DNA of 64,000 nucleotides from Haliclona indistincta (lineage: Eukaryota > Porifera > Demospongiae > Haplosclerida > Chalinidae). Below the pieces are notes generated by a model. That model worked only from the letters and a program-made list of their open reading frames with translations, ran no database searches and was not told the DNA's origin. Shown in pieces: positions 23,823-34,292 of the stretch. The translations under genes were made by a program, and so were the position numbers. Position 1 is the stretch's first letter, and each line of letters begins with the position of its first letter. The stretch spans positions 10,377,439 to 10,441,438 of the forward strand of contig OZ024789.1 in NCBI GenBank assembly GCA_964017065.1. Reading direction: 5' to 3'.

Positions 23823-25140
23823 TTGGGTACTCGAGTTCCTATTTCATTGAGAGCTGGGTAGATATGTTAGACGAAAGACGACTGAGCACTGGTATGCTGA
23901 CTAAACCAGTGACTGACAACGGGAAATTCTCAGGGTGTTCGAACAAGCGTAAAATCAAAGTATTATCGTCCAATCTTGCTGTAACACATTAAATCTAGTT
24001 CAGGACATAACACTAGAGAAGTAAAAACGTCTGGTCAGTGCCTCCAGTAGTCCCTCAGCCGCCGCCCATCCTACGGCTGCTAGTACAGCGATAGCACATC
24101 CTCATGCCCGGCCTTCCACATGGTTAGTTGGTGTAGTACCGTATATAAGTTTACCCTTTTACTAGGGACAGGGTCACGTGTCGCAAAAAAGAATTTAGAT
24201 AACTTAGGAATTATCACTTCCAAGAGGAGTACAATACAGCCCTTGCTACGTGAGATCGACGAGTCCAGATGCGAGGTATATGCAGCAAATGGCCAGATGC
24301 ACGAGTATACACTAACTGAGTCAGCAAGCTATTCTATCATCAATGAAGACAACTGCATGAGAACATAATTCTGAATCAAGCTTGAGTTTTAAAATTAAAC
24401 GTCACCTGGACTTAATCTAAGCTGATAAAGACGAAGTTATTACACTATAAGAATTCAATAACATTTAATTCAAGAACATTATTACTATGATCAGCTGGAT
24501 AACATAATGATCGGTTTGGATGATCTTTTGATGAAGTGAATATGATCTTATGAATAATGAATATGATCTCATGGAGTGAACATGGTCTTTTGATCCAGTG
24601 AATGTTAACTCAATTCCAAATGAAAGAAAAATGTAACACCTACAATAAATTCAATCAAGCTAGCTTATTATGACATTCTTATTCACTTACTGGAGCTCCA
24701 GCTTGCCCTAAGTGCTTAGCCTTCCGACGACGCTACACAAACAAAAACATTATTATAACCATACAGAATCCTTTAGAACTACAAGGTGTATGTGCATGTC
24801 TATGACTGATGAACAAGGCACTAAAATGATATGATTTTGCCTGTATTATGAAAATGGTATTCATTGAGCTGGTAAAATTAAGCAATATTTCACAAAATTA
24901 TTTTTCTAGCATTACAAAAATTTGAGCATTTAGAATAAGCTTTAGCCATAAAACTAGAAAGCAAATTTTTCTTCCATAAGCTGTATTTGCCTACTAGAGA
25001 AGCTCCAAGTTGCTTAGTACAACAATGTACAAAATCAATAATATTTCTATCCTGTTAATACTTCATTCACCAAAAGTAGCGCTATTTTGCAATGCTAATT
25101 GAATAATTAAAAACACAATCTAATATCTTTAACTCTCTAT
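23823..25140. other. No confident gene
   Basis: An open stretch at 24165-24368 (plus strand; reads EIDESRCEVYAANGQ) has plausible codon use but no recognised domain. On the minus strand 24735-24693 could be a basic exon (RRRKAKHLGQAG) between good AG and GTAAGT signals. Repeated GATCTTATGAA-like words occur at 24510-24600. Nothing here is firm. Confidence 0.4.
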
Positions 25141-25146
25141 AAATTA

Positions 25147-28100
25147 TTATGCCTTTGGTTTCGGTGGAGCATGAGCAGGATTTGCTATCGCCGTAGCACC
25201 CAGTAGCTGAGGGATTACTGGAAGCACTGGACCAGGCGGCTGAGGTACTACTTGAGGCACTGGACCAGGCGGCTGATGGACTACTGGAGGCACTGGACCA
25301 GGCAGCTGATGGACTACTTGAGGCACTGTACCAGGCGGCTGAGGTAGTACTACTTGAGGCACTGGACCAGGCGGCTGATGGACTACTTGAGGCACTGGAC
25401 CAGGCGGCTGAGGTACTACTGGAAGCACTGGACCAGGCGGCTGATGGACTACTGGAGGCACTGGACCAGGCGGCTGATCTACTTGAGGCACTGGACCAGG
25501 CGGCTGAGGTACTACTTGAGGCACTGGACCAGGCGGCTGAGGTACTACTGGAGGCACTGGACCAGGCGGCTGAGGGACTACTTGAGGCACTGGACCAGGC
25601 GGCTGATGTACTACAGGAGGCACTGGACCAGGCGGCTGAGGTAGTACTACTTGAGGCACTGGACCAGGCGGCTGAGGGACTACTTGAGGCACTGGACCAG
25701 GCGGCTGATGTACTACTGGAGGCACTGGACCAGGCGGCTGAGGTACTACTGGAGGCACTGGATCAGGCGGCTGAGGTAGTACTACTTGAGACACTGGACC
25801 AGGCAGCTGATGTACTACTTGAGGCACTGGACCAGGCGGCTGAGGTACTACTGGAAGCACTGGACCACGCGGCTGATGGACTACCTGAGGCACTGGACCA
25901 GGTGGCTGAGGTACTACTGGAAGCACTGGACCAGGCGGCTGAGGTACTACTGGAAGCACTGGACCAGGCGGCTGAGGTACTATTATAGCAGCACGACCAC
26001 GACCACGACGCTGAGGCACACCAGCAGCTGAAGAATTACCAGCACGACCACGACCACGACCACGCAGCTGAGGAATAGGTGTGCTTGTTACCTGAACAAA
26101 AATGTAAAAATGTACATCATATACATAGTATGTCATCTTTCACCAATTGGATTGCTCTGCATTAATGTACTGCGCGTAGCGTCTTCTATAGCAACAGACT
26201 ATTGCGTCTTTGCGAGTTTGAATAATTCGCGATGTTATTGCGCTCACAGTGTTATGCGCGATGAAGTATATAATAAGCCAGTTATTGCGCTACACATCGG
26301 GAAGTCCTTTGCCCTCAAACAGTCTCAGGCTGCGCCCTCGACGGGCAACTCGATTTTCCCGCGGTCATTTATGTCGGTTAATGCCCTCGTGTGAGAGCAT
26401 GACTAATACAAAACACACATAAGCATACACAATAGCATAGCAATACTAACTTGTGTCATTGAAAAAGGCAAATCCTGCAACAAAAATAACAACAAGAAAA
26501 TTAAAAAGATTTCTATCGAAATCAAAAGGATGTAGGGTAGTGAAATCTACCACTGGTCCACAATGTAAACTAACAAGGAACAAGCGTGGAATGGTAACAC
26601 GATTGACTTGCTAACAGACCATAGATCCCTACATCAGTGGCTGCTGTGGTTGGTTATAGCTAGTTCAGCTAGTTGCTGTTGACTGACACCTAATGTGCAT
26701 TCAGCTTGTGACAAAATATTGATCTTATGTACAGCCACTGATGTAGGGATCTATGGTCTGTTAGCAAGTCAATCGTGTTACCATTCCACGCTTGTTCCTT
26801 GTTAGTTTACATTGTGGACCAGTGGTAGATTTCACTACCCTACATCCTTTTGATTTCGATAGAAATCTTTTTAATTTTCTTGTTTGTGTCCTTTTTTTCT
26901 TTTTCAGCGAAGTGCAGTTCAATATCATGCACGTACTGAGCTGTCTTTGTTTCCACCATTGGTTTAGTTTTCCTGTTGTTGGTGGCTTTTCTTTATTATT
27001 AAGAATTTTAAACTTGTAGCTAATAATAATTGTTTATATGCTGTACATATCAGCTCGCCTACACATGCATGCAGTGGATACGAGCCCCGCCCACAATTGT
27101 TTGTAGACATGTACGGCGGTTGTAATTATCTGGCAAGCACAGAATGGTGATCCTATACCAGCTTACCGTTCTTCGAAGACTCCAGACAAATACATGTACA
27201 TGTATGTGTTCTCCGTGATCCATAAGGCGCGCGGCGATACTCAAGCTAGTGCTTGGTCACGTGCGCTAACCACTGCTTGGTCACGTGCGTATTGCGCAAT
27301 CACATCAATGGCGTCTAACACTTAGCTGACAATGGATCACGATCGAGAAATCGCGGAATTTATATCGACGTTTCGCTAAAAACTAAGTTCAAAAGGCACC
27401 TGCCAGGAGAATTTCATGACTGTTCATGGGTGTTTTGGTCTCGGCATTGCTCGCGTAAAGGCGCTAGGCGCGCTGAAGAAAGAAAGAAAGAAAGAAAGAA
27501 AGAAGAAGAAGAAAACGAAGATGACGAAACACGATTTTCACCGTTTCCAGGTTCGTCACTTTAGTAACAACTTCGAGCAATCTCCTTGCTACTGTAAGAT
27601 GGGGCAACGCCAGAGAGCAGATTTAAGTGTCTTTTGACGTATACAATTCATGACCAGGCGAAATATCAGCGTTTGAACGCTAATACATTGTATGTAGCCG
27701 CCATCTTGTTTTCTCGTTCAACCCTACATAGGGAGGCACTACCGTGCCTCCCTAATAGATAAAAATTAATAACTACAAGCTACAGTGTTCCACACGAAGA
27801 GAGGGAAAATTGTGTGCTGGCTTTATTATTCATTTGTCCTAGAGTTATGATGCATGTACCATTTTTGATCACTATCAATACTGAATCTTATACTTTATGG
27901 TTTCTTGTTAGATGACACTCACGTGACAGAAATTTGAAAGACAGGCAGCCATTTGGAAAACACATTAGGGAACGAATCTCAGGGACTACTTGTAGTTAAG
28001 CTCTGTTATCGCTACAATGAAGCTATCACCTCAGATGCTTATCTGTTGGCAGCGGCATTGCCCCAAATTAGTATTCGGCCGTTCAGAACGAGCACAACAG

Positions 28101-29421
28101 GGACAGGAATTCCAGTTCTACTAGTAGTGAAGGTCTAAAACTTTTTTGACTGCAATGCTAAAACATTAATCATGAAAGTAGATCTCACCTAGAGTTTCTG
28201 GAAACACATACAGCGACAAGCGCGACTTCACGTTGCTTGAGAGCAAGGTTTTGGGTGGCCATTTTCTATTTTTGTTTGGTACAATGTATTGTTACTATCA
28301 ACGTCACGTCATACATTCATTACATAATTTCCCTCTCTTAGTGTTGAACACTGCAGCATTTTGAACTAACAGAATTGTCGGAAATTGAAGCAGTACTACT
28401 GCTGCCACTAAAATAGTCAAAGGATCCTGAATTAGAAACAGAGAAAAAAAACACAAATGCCAATCTACCCACCACATAAACATAAAAAATAGCTAGCTAT
28501 AGCTTATTCTTGAATAGGGGTTTTTCAAAAGTACGTGATCACCATAGTAACGCATGCGGCCGCCATTTTGTTTGGGTCCCCTTGTACAAGATTGACCACC
28601 AGTGATCAACTCTCACGGTATACCAACAGATATTTCCGTAAACTAAAAAATCTCATGCATTTCAACTTAATTTGGTTGAGGTCTCTGGACCACCTGTACT
28701 ATATATAGACTGCACTATCACAACTATAATGAATACCAGCTTGTATGTTCACAGTATTCCAGGTTCCTTTCCATTTTCAACTAAATACATGGTTTAATAT
28801 TTGATTAATGGCTGTACGCATATGGCAGTGCAGTGGCTATATAGTACACAACTTCTCAGGTTCATGGTTAGCAAGAAATTTTATCAACATACAAGCAGTA
28901 GTTGTGATAGTGCAGTCTATATATAGTACAGGTGGTCCAGAGACCTCAACCAAATTAAGTTCAAATGCATGAGATTTCTTAGTTTACAGAAATATCTGTT
29001 GTTATACGGAGATTTCTGGCTGTTATACGGAAATTTTAAAGCTTGAATGCGTGAGTCTCACTCAAGTTGCGTGAGAGTTGATCACTGGTGGTCATTCTTG
29101 TACAAGGAGACCAAAACAAAATGGCGGCCGCATGCGTTACTATGGTGATCACGTACTTTTAGAAAACCCTATTGTTTATATGCACCCCAAAGCTCTCCTA
29201 AAGTTTCTATATACATGTATCTACAAGTTCCAGCGCACATCATATGTGCCATCTGCATTCTTCATCATGCTATGCAGCGGGTGTCTATGGGTATCTACTA
29301 TGGGTATTTACGAATACATAGTACCCGGCGCGTAAGCCAACTTACCGTTCTCTATTTCTTGTTCTATTACAGAACGCTCCTCCGCAGCAGCACCAGCAGC
29401 CTGCCTCCTGCTCTTTCCCAT
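25147..29421 (-). CDS. Predicted four-exon gene with RGG-like and proline-rich repeat region
   Basis: Exon 4 (26091-25147, 314 residues plus stop) is open throughout. It starts with an RG-rich stretch (LRGRGRGRAG and QRRGRGRA) and continues as about 24 copies of an 11-residue unit PQPPGPVPQVV. Upstream, exons that fit by phase and GT-AG are 29421-29346 (starts MGKSRRQAAGAAAEE), 28426-28371 (Ser-rich, FDYFSGSSSTAS) and 26474-26451 (eight residues, DLPFSMTQ). All junctions are in phase, giving 366 aa. The long introns contain a HINE-like element (26491-27755) and a foldback (28514-29173). An alternative is that exon 2 runs to its own stop at 28338 and belongs to a separate 54-aa product. I do not recognise the family. 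The proline repeat suggests a structural or binding role, which is inference. Confidence 0.4.
25200..25985 (-). repeat. Coding minisatellite of 30-33 bp units
   Basis: About 24 units built on GGCACTGGACCAGGCGGCTG (plus-strand view), separated by AGGTACTACT-type linkers. All units and linkers keep multiples of three, so the minus-strand frame stays open. The plus strand is also partly open, but encodes an unlikely RHWTRRL repeat. Confidence 0.95.
26492..26884. repeat. Foldback tail, copy 2
   Basis: The arms are ACAAGAAAATTAAAAAGATT to CTACATCAGTGGCTG and the mirror image. The loop differs from copy 1. Confidence 0.9.
27730..27753. repeat. Perfect terminal hairpin (10-bp stem, 4-nt loop)
   Basis: AGGGAGGCAC, loop TACC, GTGCCTCCCT. 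It is followed at once by AATA, so a CTAA lies at the hairpin foot. In copies 1 and 3 (1564, 15705) the same hairpin has single mismatches. Confidence 0.9.
27756..28337. other. No gene seen
   Basis: A 61-codon ORF at 27953-28138 has no recognisable feature. No repeat or hairpin of note. Confidence 0.5.
28514..29173. mobile_element. 660-bp foldback element
   Basis: AATAGGGGTTTTTCAAAAGT at the left pairs with ACTTTTAGAAAACCCTATT at the right. The arms continue through ACGCATGCGGCCGCCATTTT and on to TATATAGACTGCACTATCAC. Each arm is about 220-260 bp. It lies in an intron of the gene model above. Non-coding. Confidence 0.85.
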
Positions 29422-29424
29422 TCT

Positions 29425-29800
29425 TTTTGCCACTATCAAATAATAAAAGTAATGTCTTTACCAGGTATAAGAAATAAACTGCTTACTAGTTGACTCCAGC
29501 CTTGAAGTACAGAGCTAGCGCGCGTACGTCCACGAATCGATCGAGGTAGCTAGGTATCGCAGGTATATAGCTATAATAGGTAGCATAGCATGCATGCAGC
29601 ATATGCTTAGCTTCCCTATTGCGCATGTGCAACTGTAAATTCAGCGCCTAAAAACATGGGACGGATAATAATAATTAATAATACTTTTTATTATTATTAC
29701 TATAGGAGATTAGGAGATCCCTTAAGAATGCCTCGCGCGGAGTTTATTAAGTAGTTATTATTTACCACCTAATTTACATTATACTTCTAGTACAACTTGA
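29425..29800. other. No gene seen
   Basis: AT-rich stretch upstream (on the minus strand) of the putative exon 1 at 29421. It would contain the promoter of that gene if the model is right, but I see no distinct element. Confidence 0.4.
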
Positions 29801-29804
29801 CGAT

Positions 29805-30562
29805 TTCACGATCATGATCCGCTGTCAGCTAAGGCCCCCATAAGTGATTGCATCATCCATAATAAGCGATAAGCGCTGGAATAAGCGTTTCTCAGTAGCA
29901 TATAGCGATATCAGACTCTGGAATATTCGAAGAAAACCTCACCGTGTGAGATCACAACTCCGCATGGTGAACTGATCGAGAGTGGGTGGGGCTCGTGTAC
30001 ACTGCATGCATGCGTGGGCTATACTACAACTTGTGAGGTACAAATTATAAAGCACACACAAAAAAAACAATAATAGCAACAAAAGTTAAAACAGAGAGCC
30101 TGCATCTTGAACTGTTCCACAAGTTTAAAAACTCACTGAAAAGAAAAAGGGACACAAACAAGAAATAAAAAAGATTTCTAACGAAATCAAAAGGATGTAG
30201 GGATGAAGAAATCTGCCACTGGTCCACAATGTAAACTAACAAGGAACAAGCATGGAATGTTAACACGATTGACTTGCTAACAGACCATAGATCCCTACAT
30301 CAGTGGCTGTACATAAGATAAATATTTTGTCACATTCAAGTTGAATTCAATTCAATGCACTTCGGTGTACAGTCAACGGTGACTAGCTGAATTAGCTATA
30401 GTCTGCCACAGCAGCCACTGATGTAGGGATCTATGGTCTGTTAGCAAGTCAATCGTGTTAACATTCCATGCTTGTTCCTTGTTAGTTTACATTGTGGACC
30501 AGTGGCAGATTTCTTCATCCCTACATCCTTTTGATTTCGTTAGAAATCTTTTTTATTTCTTG
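29805..30562 (+). mobile_element. HINE-like element, copy 3, 5'-truncated
   Basis: It starts inside the family (CGATTTCACGATCATGATCC), keeps the GTGGGGCTCGTG and GCATGCATGCGTG blocks, and ends in a foldback at 30158-30562. The TTAGGG head and microsatellite core are missing. Confidence 0.6.
30158..30562. repeat. Foldback tail, copy 3
   Basis: The arms run from ACAAGAAATAAAAAAG to ATCCCTACATCAGTGGCTG and back to AGAAATCTTTTTTATTTCTT. An (AT)n run at 30563-30584 follows, into which the Ginger-type derivative is inserted. Confidence 0.9.
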
Positions 30563-30737
30563 TATATATATATATATATATATATCTGTTGTGCGCAAAC
30601 TATGGATCGGGACAATCCATGGATTGCGCTGCCCAAAGTATGGATCCGTGCTTTGCGCAACAATCCATGGATTGTCTGCTCAATCCATGGATCGCGCAAC
30701 GAGGGACTCGAAGTATGGATCTCGGCCAAACCATTAA

Positions 30738-31332
30738 CCCTTTAACCCCTATTGTCGCCTTTTGGCGACATACATACTTCAGACACCATAACTCCGCTTT
30801 ATCAAAAAGTGTTAAAATATCCCAAAATTAAGCCAAATTGAAGAATACAAATAACCGCAAAAATCCAGTGGTTTTCGGCGCGCCCCCTGCACTAAACGTT
30901 ATGGCGACGGCATTTCTATGGCTTCAGTGCAAATTTCACAACATTTTAAGAGAAACAAAATGGCTGCCAAGAAATTTGGGACATTTTATGGCTTCAGGGT
31001 GCTCGGAAACACATTTTTGTGCATTCTCTATGATCTGGGCTACATTTTGCACTCACCAAAACCACTGCTATCTGTGTGTACTTTTCAGTAGCCAGCCCCA
31101 AAGTACTAACTTTGAGCAAAATTTGACGAGGTCGTTGCACTTTATCGGCTTCACTTTCGAAGTGGGAGGGGCATATCGACTGACTTGAGTGTGGGCAATT
31201 GCGGCTACTCACTGGCGTAAAAGGACGCAAATTTGAGACCAGTAGCACAAAAGACACACGAGATATTGACGAGAGAAGTGGTCAGCATTTACGAGGTTAA
31301 AATTTCAGCAAGATAATTTAGTAATTAAAGGG
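30738..31332. mobile_element. piggyBac-like MITE at a TTAA site
   Basis: TTAA at 30734-30737 and at 31333-31336 flank TIRs CCCTTTAACC and AATTAAAGGG. TTAA duplications with CCC...GGG ends are typical of piggyBac. A hairpin TGTCGCCTTTTGGCGACA lies just inside the left end. Non-coding, nested inside the Ginger-type derivative. Confidence 0.75.
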
Positions 31333-31587
31333 TTAATGCATGGACGCTCGTGAGAAGCGGCGGACTCTGGCAACGAAACTACTGACGTTCGCCACTGAAG
31401 CACCTCCGGCAACAATGCTGTTCAACTTGATTGTTTGTAGTATTCTAGCTAGTAAATATGTATACTGAGGCAGCAAGGTTGAGGCAAGTTCTGGGTGAAG
31501 TAGTCAGAACTTCACTCTTCTGGGTGAAGAGTGAAGTTCTGGGTGAAGTAGTATACATGAGATGAATATGTTGTACGAGTCTTGAGT

Positions 31588-32010
31588 TCAGGCTGTATAG
31601 CTGGCCTGGGCAGAGTATGCAGTGATCACACTAGCAATAGAAGGCCTCAGTAGCATCAGTGGAAAACTGCCTGATTCTTCCAGCTCCATCATGCCGTTTT
31701 CTTGGCTGGTAAACACAGTAAAGTTCCTCACTGAGTCCAAGAGCTGCATTTTCATAGGTAATCTAATAGGCGAAATCATCCACAAGACTACTTCACCCAG
31801 AACTTGCTCGCCTTTGTCTTCGCCATCCGGCAAAAGATATGCAACGACTTCCTTTCCTTTCTCTAGACTGATCACCTTGCTCCCCGGCTTCAGTCTTCTT
31901 TTGCACGAACGCTTGACACATGTGTGGTTGCGCAATCCATGGATCGCGCAAGTGCTGTGCAATCCATGGATTGCCCGCGCAAAGTACGGATCCATACTTT
32001 GAGCAGCGCA
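31588..32010 (-). pseudogene. Remnant of a Ginger N-terminal exon
   Basis: The minus-strand reading includes LKPGSKVISLEKGKEVVAYL, which lines up with TKKTGSKVLTRSRGAEIVAYL-like sequence in exon 1 of the element at 6743 (shared GSKV and VAYL). After that the similarity fades and no integrase core follows. The reading frame is open for 169 codons including TIR sequence, but a functional product is unlikely. Confidence 0.5.
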
Positions 32011-32224
32011 ATCCATGGATTGTCCCGATCCATGGTTTGCGCATAACATATATATATAATATTTTATTTTTATTTTTAATGATAAATATAAGGCCAAAAT
32101 GCACGTAGGTAGGTAGGGATAAAAATAAAATTCATGTAAGAACTGCTCAGTTTACAATAAGTAAGGAGGATAGTCAATGAGGAACCCACCCCTCAGCCAC
32201 CACTAGGGCTGGGTCATTAGTGAA

Positions 32225-33692
32225 TAAACCGGATAAGTTAGTCTTTGGATGTCTAGATCCTCTCAGACAAGTAATGGTCGAGCGAAGTAGGGAAAAGCAC
32301 AGCCTGCATCGTACCAGCCGAATGATTGTGCTATATTGCTTATGTAGCTTGTCAGCGATCAGATCGGCGAGATGCTTGTAGACCACCTGAGCAGTTGCCC
32401 CATACCTCCCAGGGTGTTAAAAACAAGAGGAGAGAGGCAGCCATTCTCAATTTCTCGTACTCGCTGTTCATATACTCGCCTCTTTTCGCGTTCATGCTTT
32501 TGGTAAACTGAGTTAGCAGAGGAGGCACGATTAGAGCTGGCAGGAGGATTGAACACTCGTATGTCAAAAAGGAGCGCTGATTATTATTGGACCAGAAATT
32601 TGTTGCTGCAACATCTAGTCTGGCATTACCATCATGCCATCTGAATTAGCTGAAAGAAGAGATAACTGCTCACCAGAAAGAGGTTAAAGCTGTGGTTCAG
32701 TAGTTACATCAGAGCAGACTGTACTCATCAGGGCAGCAGTATGCATGGTCGCGAAGGTCATTATGTCTCATTATTGGATAACCACCGACATTACAACTAA
32801 GGCAGTGTTGCACTGTAAAGGTGAGCCACAAACACACATAGAAGGAAGACGGGGAGGTTCCCAACCATATCGTAGGCTCAAAGTGTCACGGAAAGATGAT
32901 TTATGGAGATGAAGATTTTGATCCTGTAGGGGAAGAACTGATAACCAAATGGAGGTGCCCTTTTCACTAGCATAGACCATGAGCTTTTCAAGATCTAACG
33001 GCAAGCTGGCATGGATCCCTTTAGCTTTATCCCTAATTTCTGCTGAACGCCTTTTTTTCACATCGGAAACTATCTCTTGTTGGGCGCACTGCACATCACA
33101 CGCAGACTCATCAGATTCTCCCAATACAGACGAAACCAGTGGAGATGTTATTGCTAAAGAGGCCTCGTGTTGGGAAGCTGAGTGCACACAGGGGCTCACC
33201 AAGCCAAGACCACCATGTCGTGAAGGAAGAGATAGCAAATCACGCATCTGATCATTAGGAGGATCTCTTCCTGTAAGGGCAGGAATAAACTGGAGTCTGA
33301 TAGTGTCTTCTAATGGCTGAAATAGGTGGCTAATATCTGGGCAGGTACGGCATAGATACTTCCATTTATTACACAAACCATGAGTGTACGCTGCGAAAAC
33401 TGACTGTGGATGGGGTACTGCTACAGATGATAAGACTTCAACTTGATGTACCCACTCCTCCACTCTCTCAGACACAAACTGACGGACATACTCAGGGGAT
33501 CCAATCGGAGAACCAAGTACAGGTCTGCCTCTGCTCGTAACTGAAACGCCGGTACTATTGAAGATGGTAGCTGCTGTCTCCAACATATCATCCTTGACCA
33601 CAAGGTATGTCTTTGAAGCATTGGGGAAATAGCCATACCTAGGGCCAAGCGTGAGAAGTGAGTCCCACCACAAACGAAGATGAGGTACTATC
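32225..33692 (-). pseudogene. C-terminal relic of a retroelement reverse transcriptase protein
   Basis: From 33692 the frame reads RT thumb-like sequence (YGYFPNASKTYLVVKDD, then GRPVLGSPIGSPEYV), a helical region and a Cys motif (CVCGSPLQC). An in-frame stop comes at 32771. In a shifted frame it resumes with GGYPIMRHND, then ARLDVAATNFW and FFDIRVFNP, then HEREKRRVYEQRVREIE, and ends near 32225 with LLRSTITCLRGSRH. This order is familiar from a large family of metazoan retroelement proteins whose C-terminus looks like a PD-(D/E)XK nuclease. I cannot assign the clade. The 5' part is missing where it meets the repeat at 33690. Confidence 0.65.
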
Positions 33693-34240
33693 GAAATATT
33701 ATCGAAGGCATATGAGGAAGGAACGGTTAGTTATGTTTATATTATGCGCATCTTCGAATACATGTTCAGGTTAGTAGAGGGAAAGCATGCTCAGCTAGCT
33801 AGCTCACCACATTGATGTACATGTAAGTAAGAGAACAGCTAGGACTATCAGTTAAAGTAGTGCAGGTGAGATTTGAGTCACAAATTATAGTGGCAATGAT
33901 TGGAACTACAGATCTATCACCATAGTTGCTTATAGTCAGGTGTGCCGCCCTGACCAATCTCATACTGGATATGGTCAAGGGACACTTAGTCTAGTACACA
34001 CAAGTTGTGCATGTCACAACTATATAGTTGTGAGCCAATTGGATTAGTAATCTATCTACTTAAAATGTGTTCATAAAAATGGCAGCTTTATTCAGTGATC
34101 AGTATACAGGCAGCAACAATTGGCCAAGCAGACCAGGGGTGAGCGTCAGGTTTTCCTAAATGATAATTTACCACTTCTGTTGCAGATGCAATTTTTGCTA
34201 CAAGTAAGCTTCACCTCCACATTCCACTTTCTCCTAACTC

Positions 34241-34284
<44 letters not shown>
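33690..34284 (+). repeat. Large repeat copy 1, first segment
   Basis: It matches 48285-48945 of copy 2 nearly base for base (for example ATGCGCATCTTCGAATACAT and TTCAGTGATCAGTATA). It runs into a (CT)n tract where the LINE is inserted. The first ~130 bp of the repeat are missing. Confidence 0.9.

Positions 34285-34292
<8 letters not shown>

Larger units (their letters stand above)
26491..27755 (-). mobile_element. HINE-like element, copy 2 (inverted)
   Basis: Read on the minus strand it starts TTAGGGAGGCACGG at 27755, has an AAAG/CTTT core near 27477-27520, and ends in the foldback at 26884-26492. It shares every block of copy 1 in order. At its 27730-27753 edge the terminal sequence is a perfect hairpin. 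Confidence 0.65.
30587..32048 (-). mobile_element. Deleted Ginger-type element, 1.46 kb
   Basis: The ends TGTTGTGCGCAAAC and GTTTGCGCATAACA, with repeated CAATCCATGGATTG sub-motifs, parallel the TIRs of 6743-11599 but have diverged. The flank is TATC on the left and TATA on the right. The interior keeps a piece of the first exon on the minus strand and carries a piggyBac-like MITE. Confidence 0.8.

Noticed and set aside
25200..25985. Regular repeats that could suggest a CRISPR-like array
   Set aside because: The units are contiguous, variable in the linker and keep a reading frame; there are no unique spacers, and the window is eukaryotic.
25354..26031. Plus-strand RHWTRRL repeat ORFs
   Set aside because: They are the antisense of the proline-rich exon and are broken into two pieces, while the minus frame is continuous and has upstream exons.
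30838..31188. 116-codon plus-strand ORF
   Set aside because: It lies inside the piggyBac-like MITE, has no domain, and an overlapping ORF exists on the other strand.
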